Shown here piece by piece: positions 1 to 4,773 of a stretch of DNA of 5,609 bases. Numbering within the stretch: the stretch's first letter is position 1; the number at the start of each line of letters is the position of its first letter. The translations under genes and the position numbers were made by a program. Under the pieces are notes generated by a model, which saw nothing but the letters and a program-made list of their open reading frames with translations, did not search any database and was not told where the DNA came from. This stretch comes from HO2-45-28 sp964412115 (GTDB taxonomy: Bacteria; Patescibacteriota; Minisyncoccia; HO2-45-28): contig CAYPMM010000037.1 of assembly GCA_964412115.1 (NCBI GenBank), positions 1-5,609 on the forward strand, read 5' to 3'.

Positions 1-559
1 CCCAAAACGACGCTCCTCCGGCAACGGGTATGTTTGTGCCCAAGTGGCTTATCATGGGAGGGCGGTTCATTTCAGGAATGGCCCAGTGGATGTTGCCGTC
101 TTTTCCTCCGCAAGGCGAAGATGCTCTGGACATATATTGGGCGAAAAACAGATTGGCCAGAGGAACTTTTATGTCGCCTTTTTTAAACGCTTCGGCTCCG
201 CGCACGAAATCGCATCCGAGGTCTCTATGCAGCGGAAACGGGTCGTCCTCGTATTTCATCGCGGCCGCAACTCCGCAGGAAGTCGCTTCGTTTCCCGTGC
301 CGAAAAACGCGCTTCCGGGAATCATTCCTTGTCCGACCAAGCCCTTAATTTTTTCTTCAGCCCGCCTTGTAATCATCATTGAGCGCAAGAGAAATAAAAG
401 TGTTTCTTCGTCTTTGGGCGTCAGTTCTCCCAGCTCTTTTTTTGTACGCCAGTACATTTGGTTTGGGCCTCGTATTTCAATGAACCTGTTTTCTAGGTCG
501 CGGAAGTAGTCAAAATTTTTTATTTCCTCCGGAGTTATTTTAGTCGCCACCTTAAGCAT
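1..559 (-). CDS. 2-oxoacid dehydrogenase E1 component, alpha subunit (3' end beyond window)
   Basis: An open frame reads leftwards from ATG 559-557 to the window edge with no stop; 186 residues are visible. It matches the thiamine-pyrophosphate E1 alpha family (pyruvate or branched-chain 2-oxoacid dehydrogenase), which decarboxylates 2-oxoacids in the cytosol and passes the acyl group to lipoyl-E2. Visible family blocks: RSMMITRRAEEKI (59-71), FFGTGNEATSCGV (85-97, the G-x-E-A block), PLHRDLG (109-115, aligned with the YRxHG block that contacts the cofactor), GGKDGNIHW (151-159) and ISHLGTNIPVAGGA (170-183). The Mg/TPP motif GDG...N and the C-terminal half lie outside. Family members are usually 320-410 residues, so about half is here. 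Partners E1 beta, E2 and E3 would be expected further left on the same strand. The start is supported by AGAGGGGT upstream and by a promoter-like site at 593-621. Whether the substrate is pyruvate or a branched-chain oxoacid cannot be decided from this half. The family call is firm. Confidence 0.93.
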   Translation of the reverse strand, partial: MLKVATKITPEEIKNFDYFRDLENRFIEIRGPNQMYWRTKKELGELTPKDEETLLFLLRSMMITRRAEEKIKGLVGQGMIPGSAFFGTGNEATSCGVAAAMKYEDDPFPLHRDLGCDFVRGAEAFKKGDIKVPLANLFFAQYMSRASSPCGGKDGNIHWAIPEMNRPPMISHLGTNIPVAGGASFW

Positions 560-565
560 CGTTTG

Positions 566-573
566 ACCCCTCT
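566..573 (-). promoter_or_regulatory. Ribosome binding site of the E1 alpha gene
   Basis: Read on the minus strand, AGAGGGGT precedes the ATG at 559-557, with the GAGG core (572-569) nine bases from the start codon. It fixes this ATG as the start and contrasts with the plus-strand genes at 633 and 2340, which have no such site. Confidence 0.6.
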
Positions 574-592
574 GAGTTTCTTTTCCGCCTTC

Positions 593-621
593 AAAATAGC
601 AAAGAAAGACGACTTGTGCAA
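593..621 (-). promoter_or_regulatory. Promoter-like site for the E1 alpha gene
   Basis: Read on the minus strand, TTGCAC (621-616) is followed after 17 bp by TATTTT (598-593), which is preceded by TGC, giving an extended -10 (TGC-TATTTT, 601-593). Start of transcription would fall near 586, leaving a leader of about 27 nt that contains the ribosome binding site. The -35 match is poor (3 of 6) and the -10 fair (4 of 6). The -35 overlaps the plus-strand -10 at 617-625. This is pattern matching only. Confidence 0.42.
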
Positions 622-625
622 TAAT
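617..625 (+). promoter_or_regulatory. Extended -10 promoter, probable leaderless start of the 633 gene
   Basis: TGC-AATAAT reads as an extended -10 element (5 of 6 to TATAAT, with the TG dinucleotide in place). No -35 is visible at the right spacing. The expected transcription start, 12 bases after the first base of the hexamer, is 632, next to the ATG at 633-635. There is no Shine-Dalgarno site between, so the message is probably leaderless. The site also contains the ATG at 624, which therefore cannot be the start if this promoter is used. Confidence 0.45.
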
Positions 626-632
626 GTTTTTA

Positions 633-1061
633 ATGTCAAATATTTACGCGTTTTTAATTTCGCTTCTGGTCTTCATGTTTATCGTTCACGGTTTGGCTCT
701 TGGCGGATTTTTGGGCTACGGGCTTTGGTGGCTGGATATGGCTCTTCATTTTCTGGGAGGCGTCTGGCTTGCGGTTTTAGGTTTCTGGTATTTATTCGCG
801 TACAAAAAATACCCGCGCGATTTTTTGCCGGCCGGTCTTTTGTTTCTCGGCTTGATTTCTTTCGCGGTCTTGGGCGGAGTTTTATGGGAATTTTTTGAAT
901 TTTCGTGGGATTATTTTTTTGCCAAGCCTTATAGCGCCCAATTGGCCCAGCCGTCTTTGGAAGACACTTTGTCGGATTTGTTTTTTGATTTGGCTGGCGC
1001 TTTTGTTGCCGTTTTTTATCTTTTATATTACTATCGGATTGGATTTCGCAACTTAAATTAA
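633..1061 (+). CDS. Small integral membrane protein, four helices, YjdF/VanZ-like residue pattern
   Basis: A 142-residue, very hydrophobic protein with about four membrane helices (roughly residues 3-24, 29-53, 65-83 and 110-130 of this start). Polar residues sit in a pattern: LDMALHFLGG (D35, H39), then GGVLWEFFEF (E86, E89), then EDTLSDLFFDLAGA (D111, T112, D115, D119). The D..HF..G / E..E / DT..D......GA order resembles the DUF2238 (YjdF) and VanZ-like membrane families, whose biochemistry is poorly known; I cannot assign a function. An ATG three codons earlier (624) is in frame, but it lies inside the -10 box, so I chose 633. The gene ends 12 bp before the thiolase, with no terminator between, so the two are probably one transcript. 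The coding frame is well supported, the family link is only a resemblance. Confidence 0.8.
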   Translation: MSNIYAFLISLLVFMFIVHGLALGGFLGYGLWWLDMALHFLGGVWLAVLGFWYLFAYKKYPRDFLPAGLLFLGLISFAVLGGVLWEFFEFSWDYFFAKPYSAQLAQPSLEDTLSDLFFDLAGAFVAVFYLLYYYRIGFRNLN

Positions 1062-1068
1062 AGGAGGT
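1060..1068 (+). promoter_or_regulatory. Strong ribosome binding site of the thiolase gene
   Basis: AAAGGAGGT is a near-perfect complement to the 16S 3' end. Its AGGAGG core (1062-1067) is six bases before the GTG at 1074, which decides that rare start codon. It begins inside the TAA stop of the preceding gene. Confidence 0.85.
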
Positions 1069-1073
1069 TTTGG

Positions 1074-2288
1074 GTGTCAAAAAAACGCGGAGTTTATATT
1101 CTGGGCGCGAAGCGCACGCCTTTTGGAAAATTTTTCGGCTCTCTCAAGCATGTTTCGGCGGTTGAACTTGCATCGGAAGCGATTGCCGGTTTGACGGCGC
1201 GTTTTAGTCTGGAACTTGGCTGCGGCGACATCGGAGTTGATGGAGTTGTTTTGGGTAATGTATTGTCGGCCGGTTTGGGACAGGCTCCGGCGAGAAACGC
1301 CATGCTTAAGGCCGGACTTCCGGCACATTGCCACGCGGCGGCGGTAAATAAGGTTTGCGCTTCGTCTCTTTTCGCTCTTGAAAGCGCGACCGAAAAGATT
1401 CAACTAGGCAAGGCGGGTCTGATGATTGCCGGCGGGATGGAATCAATGAGCCGAACTCCTTACCTTCTTGAACGAAGAACAAGCGTTCTCGGCCGCGCCT
1501 TCATGCAGGGATTGGACAAGGTGTCTCACCGGCCTTATGTGGACGACAGTATGATTTTTGACGGCCTGCTTAATACCATGACCGCATCGTGGAAAATTAT
1601 GGGTGAATTTGCCGATGACTGCGCGAAAGTTTATAAAATATCCAGAGAAGAGCAGGAAGCATACGCTTATGAGAGTTTTATGCGTTTAAGGATTGCGAGA
1701 ACGCGCGGCAAATTCAGCGAACAAATTATTCCTGTCGACAAGGTTATTTTTGACGAGTGTCCGCGTGAGCCGGACATAGGCAAAATGCGCTCTCTTAAGC
1801 CGGTATTTTCTGAAGACGGAACGACTACCGCCGCGACTTCGGCTCAGATTTCGGACGGCGCCGCTGTCTTGCTTCTCGGTGACTCTCGTTCGGCAAGGAA
1901 AATCGGGGTCGCCGCAGGGATCCGGCTGGTTGATTTTGTAACCCATTCACAGCATCCGCACTGGTATACAACAGCTCCTGTAGAGGCTATTAAAAAGATT
2001 TTACGGCGCAACAAACTTAGGGTTTCTGACGTATCTTCTTTTGAAATAAACGAGGCCTTTGCCGTTGTTCCAATTTTTACCATGCATCAGCTTGGTATTC
2101 CGCATGAAAAAGTGAATATTTGGGGAGGAGCGATTGCTATCGGCCATCCTCTTGGGGCATCGGGCGCGAGAATTGTGATGAACATCGTCCAGCAGTTGTT
2201 GGAAACAGGCGAAAGATACGGTATAGCAACCGCCTGCAACGGCGGAGGCGAAGCTGTAGCCGTTCTTATTGAAAATATAAAAAAGTAA
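1074..2288 (+). CDS. Acetyl-CoA C-acetyltransferase (thiolase)
   Basis: A 404-residue protein, the usual length for thiolase, spanning both halves of the fold. It joins two acetyl-CoA to acetoacetyl-CoA or splits the latter (EC 2.3.1.9 type), in the cytosol. Motifs: GNVLSAGLGQAPAR (61-74); NKVCASS with nucleophile C95; GGMESMS (120-126); SREEQEAYA (190-198); SLKPVF; EINEAFAV with N326; GGAIAIGHPLGASGAR with H358; and ACNGGGEA with acid/base C388. All four catalytic positions are present. Two differences from well-studied acetyl-CoA thiolases: Ser98 stands where CxSG has Gly, and Ile175 stands where the HMG...AEN segment has His, so chain-length preference may differ. GTG start fixed by the site at 1060-1068. 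It ends at a terminator. It could feed isoprenoid synthesis, fatty-acid breakdown or acetoacetate metabolism; no neighbour decides which. Confidence 0.93.
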   Translation: MSKKRGVYILGAKRTPFGKFFGSLKHVSAVELASEAIAGLTARFSLELGCGDIGVDGVVLGNVLSAGLGQAPARNAMLKAGLPAHCHAAAVNKVCASSLFALESATEKIQLGKAGLMIAGGMESMSRTPYLLERRTSVLGRAFMQGLDKVSHRPYVDDSMIFDGLLNTMTASWKIMGEFADDCAKVYKISREEQEAYAYESFMRLRIARTRGKFSEQIIPVDKVIFDECPREPDIGKMRSLKPVFSEDGTTTAATSAQISDGAAVLLLGDSRSARKIGVAAGIRLVDFVTHSQHPHWYTTAPVEAIKKILRRNKLRVSDVSSFEINEAFAVVPIFTMHQLGIPHEKVNIWGGAIAIGHPLGASGARIVMNIVQQLLETGERYGIATACNGGGEAVAVLIENIKK

Positions 2289-2294
2289 AATTTT

Positions 2295-2320
2295 ACCCCG
2301 TAACTGCGGGGTTTTTGTTT
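2295..2320 (+). terminator. Rho-independent terminator after the thiolase
   Basis: ACCCCG (2295-2300) and CGGGGT (2307-2312) form a perfect six-pair GC-rich stem around a six-base loop (TAACTG), followed by TTTTTGTTT. It lies six bases after the thiolase stop and closes the first plus-strand transcription unit. Confidence 0.85.
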
Positions 2321-2324
2321 AATT

Positions 2325-2333
2325 TGCTATAAT
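2325..2333 (+). promoter_or_regulatory. Extended -10 promoter, probable leaderless start of the beta-CASP gene
   Basis: TGC-TATAAT is a perfect extended -10 box. The hexamer begins at 2328, so the expected transcription start is 2340, exactly the A of the ATG. Only AGTTAA lies between and there is no Shine-Dalgarno site, so the message is predicted to be leaderless. No -35 is recognisable at 16-18 bp; that position falls in the terminator stem. It would drive the whole downstream gene group. Confidence 0.7.
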
Positions 2334-2339
2334 AGTTAA

Positions 2340-3719
2340 ATGCGATTAACTTTTTACGGGGGAGCGCAGGAGGTGACAGGAGCATGCTACTTACTTGAAT
2401 CCTCTTCAAATTCATCAGGACAGGCGGCCAAGATTTTGGTTGACTGCGGACTTTTTCAATGCCCCAAAGTTTGCGAAGCGCGGAGTCACGAGCCGTTTCC
2501 TTTTAATACCGCCGAAATCAAGGCCGTTTTCGTAACTCACGCCCATATTGACCACGTCGGCAGGATTCCAAAATTATTCAAGGAGGGTTTTCGCGGAAAA
2601 ATTTATTCAACGCCGGCAACAAAAGAGCTTGCTAAAATAATGCTTGAAGACAATCTCCAGCTTTTAAAAAAAACGCAGAGTAAAGAAAAATATAACGGCG
2701 AATCCGAACTTCTTTTTGATGAAAACGATTTGGCGCGCGCTGCGCAAAATTGGGAGAGCGTTGAGTATCATGAAGAAAAAAACATCGGCGATTTTAAAAT
2801 TCGTCTTTTGGACGCAGGGCACATTTTGGGCTCAAGCATGGTTGAAGTCGCGGGGGAGGGTAAAAAAATTGTTTTTTCGGGAGACTTGGGCAATCCGCCG
2901 ACGCCCTTGTTGAATCCAAGCGAAAAAATAACCGACGCCGATTTTATGCTAATTGAATCCACTTACGGCGACAGGGTTCACGAAGACCGCAAAGAAAGAA
3001 AGTTGAAAATAGAAAGGGTTATAGAAGATGTCGTAAAGAAAAAAGGCGTTTTGATGATTCCGGCTTTTTCTTTGGAAAGAACGCAGGAACTTTTATTTGA
3101 GCTTAATGATCTGGTGGAAAAAGGCCGGGTGCCCGAAGTTCCCGTTTTTTTGGATTCGCCCTTGGCCATTCGCGCGACGGAGGTTTATCGCAAATACGAA
3201 CGCTATTATAACAAGGAGGCGCGGTACATAATTTCTTCCGGCGACCAGGTTTTTAAATTCCCCATGCTGAAGTTCACTTTAACCACGGAAGAATCAAAAG
3301 TGATAAACGATGCGCCCGCGCCAAAAATTATTATTGCCGGTTCCGGAATGTCCACGGGAGGCAGGATTTTGCACCACGAGCGCAGGTATTTATCCGACCC
3401 GAATTCGGCTATTTTAATGGTGGGATATCAAGCCGCGGGTTCGCGCGGCCGCCAGATTCAAGATGGCGCCAAGTCGGTTAAAATTTTTGGCGAAGACGTT
3501 CCGGTGCGCTGTAAAGTTGAAACCATACAGGGATATTCGGCGCATCCCGACCGCGAAATGCTTTTGGACTTCGTTCAAAATTCAGCCGACACGCTTAAAA
3601 AAGTTTTTTGCATTCAGGGCGAACCTGCCGCCGTTTTGTTTTTGGTCCAGCGCATCCGAGATTATCTGGGCATTGATGCCTTGGCACCTAGATACGGCGA
3701 TAGTTTTGAGCTAAAATAA
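2340..3719 (+). CDS. Beta-CASP metallo-beta-lactamase, RNA-processing exonuclease-like
   Basis: A 459-residue cytosolic protein of the MBL-fold beta-CASP family (bacterial CPSF73/TTHA0252-like RNases), which cut or trim RNA with two zinc ions. The MBL core shows motif 1 D35 (LVDCGLFQ), motif 2 HAHIDH (67-72), motif 3 H161 (DAGHILGS) and motif 4 D182 (FSGDLGN). The beta-CASP part shows motif A at ESTYGDR (206-212), IPAFSLERTQELL (240-252), FLDSPLA (270-276), GSGMSTGGR (334-342) and GYQAAGSRGRQ (362-372), and motif C H402 in SAHPD. The C-terminal strand FCIQGEP is the usual VHGE block with Gln for His. No clear motif B His is seen (see findings). The N-terminal strand MRLTFYGGAQEVTG is family-typical, so ATG 2340 is the right start despite the lack of a ribosome site. 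It is the first gene of the second unit; the substrate RNA is unknown. Confidence 0.92.
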   Translation: MRLTFYGGAQEVTGACYLLESSSNSSGQAAKILVDCGLFQCPKVCEARSHEPFPFNTAEIKAVFVTHAHIDHVGRIPKLFKEGFRGKIYSTPATKELAKIMLEDNLQLLKKTQSKEKYNGESELLFDENDLARAAQNWESVEYHEEKNIGDFKIRLLDAGHILGSSMVEVAGEGKKIVFSGDLGNPPTPLLNPSEKITDADFMLIESTYGDRVHEDRKERKLKIERVIEDVVKKKGVLMIPAFSLERTQELLFELNDLVEKGRVPEVPVFLDSPLAIRATEVYRKYERYYNKEARYIISSGDQVFKFPMLKFTLTTEESKVINDAPAPKIIIAGSGMSTGGRILHHERRYLSDPNSAILMVGYQAAGSRGRQIQDGAKSVKIFGEDVPVRCKVETIQGYSAHPDREMLLDFVQNSADTLKKVFCIQGEPAAVLFLVQRIRDYLGIDALAPRYGDSFELK

Positions 3720-3724
3720 AAATT

Positions 3725-4300
3725 ATGAAACCTTCACCGCATTCGCATCTAAAATTTAAAATAGCCGTATCGGGCGCGGCCGAGACAGGGCACTGCCTGC
3801 CTGACGCTTTGGAAAAAGCAAAAGAACTTGGGCGGGAAATCGTCCGCCAAAAGGGCGTTTTGGTCAATGGAGCCACCACCGGTTTTCCTTATTGGTCGGC
3901 AATAGGCGCAAAAGAAGAAGGCGGATTTACCATCGGCCTTTCACCGGCATCCACCGAAAAAGAGCATTTGGAAAAATACAAACTGCCGGTGGATTATATG
4001 GATATGATTGTTTATACCGGCTTTGATTATTCCGGCAGGAATCTTTTATTAACTCGTTCGGCGGACGCGGTCATAGTCGGATGCGGGCGCATGGGAACGT
4101 TAAATGAATTCACAATCGCTTTTGAGGACGACAAGCCGATAGGCATTTTGACGGGCACCGGCGGCACGGCTGATATGATAGAAGAAATAGTTGAAAAATC
4201 GCACCGCCCGAACGAAAAAATAGTTTATGACCCGGACCCCAAAACTTTGGTTGAAAAAGTAATTGAGCTTATCCGCAAAGACAAAGTGATTGAAATATGA
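3725..4300 (+). CDS. SLOG-superfamily protein, LOG/TIGR00725-like
   Basis: A 191-residue Rossmann-like protein resembling the SLOG group that includes LOG cytokinin-activating and TIGR00725 proteins. Visible blocks: first strand IAVSGAAE (13-20); LVNGATTGFPYWSAIGAKEEGG (46-67 region), the counterpart of the GGxxGxM turn; IGLSPAST (70-77); TGFDYSGRNLLLTRSADAVIVG (98-119 region) with the conserved RN pair R105-N106; CGRMGTLNEF (120-129), standing in for PGGxGTxxE, with E128; and GILTGTGGTAD (140-150). Known relatives bind nucleotides or hydrolyse nucleoside monophosphates to free the base, but these loops differ from LOG enzymes, so the reaction is unknown. ATG 3725 is 5 nt after the preceding stop with no ribosome site, which suggests re-initiation by the same ribosomes. 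The last four bases overlap the next gene. Confidence 0.85.
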   Translation: MKPSPHSHLKFKIAVSGAAETGHCLPDALEKAKELGREIVRQKGVLVNGATTGFPYWSAIGAKEEGGFTIGLSPASTEKEHLEKYKLPVDYMDMIVYTGFDYSGRNLLLTRSADAVIVGCGRMGTLNEFTIAFEDDKPIGILTGTGGTADMIEEIVEKSHRPNEKIVYDPDPKTLVEKVIELIRKDKVIEI

Positions 4301-4773
4301 AGGATTTTTTTGATCCCCTGACTCAAGAAATGGTGTTTAGAGTTCTTTTGGCCGCGGTTTTGGGAGTTATTATCGGCTTTGAACGTTTTTATAAACACAA
4401 AGAAGCGGGTATTAGAACTCACGCGTTAGTCGCGATGGGCGCCGCTCTTTTTACGGTCATTTCCATATTTGGATTTGAGGGGGCGGGGTTTCGGGACCCG
4501 GCGCGAGTTGCCGCTCAAGTTGTGGTCGGCATCGGCTTTATCGGCGCCGGACTTATTTTTCTTAAAGAAAACGCCGTGCGGGGGCTGACAACGGCCGCCG
4601 GGGTTTGGGCCGCGGCCGCCATAGGCATGGCCTCCGGTGTGGGATTTTTTGCTCTCGCGATTTATGCCGCAATAATTACGCTTTTTCTTTTGTGGGGGGT
4701 GCGTTTGGTTGAAAAACGGCTCCCGAGACTGCCAAAAAAAGAGGAGGATGAAGATGATGACGACGATGTCTAA
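4297..4773 (+). CDS. MgtC/SapB family membrane protein with acidic C-terminal tail
   Basis: A 158-residue inner-membrane protein with the complete MgtC membrane domain: LLAAVLGVIIGFER (17-30), AGIRTHALVAMGAALF (37-52), DPARVAAQVVVGIGFIGAG (67-85), then VRGLTTAAGVWAAAAIG (94-110). About five helices (13-30, 42-58, 70-90, 97-115, 117-136). MgtC proteins support survival at low magnesium and interact with the F-type ATPase in some pathogens; many family members have other or unknown roles. It lacks the C-terminal ACT-like cytosolic domain of Salmonella MgtC and instead ends in a positive linker (EKRLPRLPKK) and the acidic EEDEDDDDDV (149-158). Its ATG shares an ATGA with the stop of the upstream gene, so translation is probably coupled. 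The tail also holds the ribosome site and start of the next gene. Confidence 0.93.
   Translation: MKDFFDPLTQEMVFRVLLAAVLGVIIGFERFYKHKEAGIRTHALVAMGAALFTVISIFGFEGAGFRDPARVAAQVVVGIGFIGAGLIFLKENAVRGLTTAAGVWAAAAIGMASGVGFFALAIYAAIITLFLLWGVRLVEKRLPRLPKKEEDEDDDDDV
4740..4747 (+). promoter_or_regulatory. Ribosome binding site of the permease, inside the MgtC gene
   Basis: AGAGGAGG sits within the MgtC codons for its acidic tail. ATG 4754-4756 follows at six bases and ATG 4757 at nine; ATG 4748 touches the site and is too close. It therefore selects 4754 or 4757. Confidence 0.75.

Noticed and set aside
30..509. Plus-strand open frames over 30-509 and 44-382
   Set aside because: They are antisense to the E1 alpha gene, whose minus-strand translation carries family motifs without a break; the plus-strand products show none.
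624..632. ATG 624 as start of the small membrane protein
   Set aside because: It lies in the proposed -10 box and has only a weak purine-rich stretch upstream. It remains possible if transcription starts further upstream.
679..1080. Minus-strand open frame opposite the small membrane protein
   Set aside because: Its product is a low-complexity basic, Pro/Lys-rich sequence typical of the reverse of a hydrophobic gene, with no start signals.
2368..2386. Perfect AGGAGGTGA followed by ATG (2384) inside the beta-CASP gene
   Set aside because: The ATG is out of frame and reaches a stop after four codons. The bases encode the family-conserved QEVTG, so the match is most likely chance. It also does not support a later start, as the N-terminal strand upstream is conserved.
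3712..3724. TAAAAT 12-13 bases before ATG 3725 as a third leaderless promoter
   Set aside because: It lacks the TG extension, overlaps the preceding stop codon, and sits in an A-rich run where such a match is cheap. Coupling to the upstream gene explains the start equally well.
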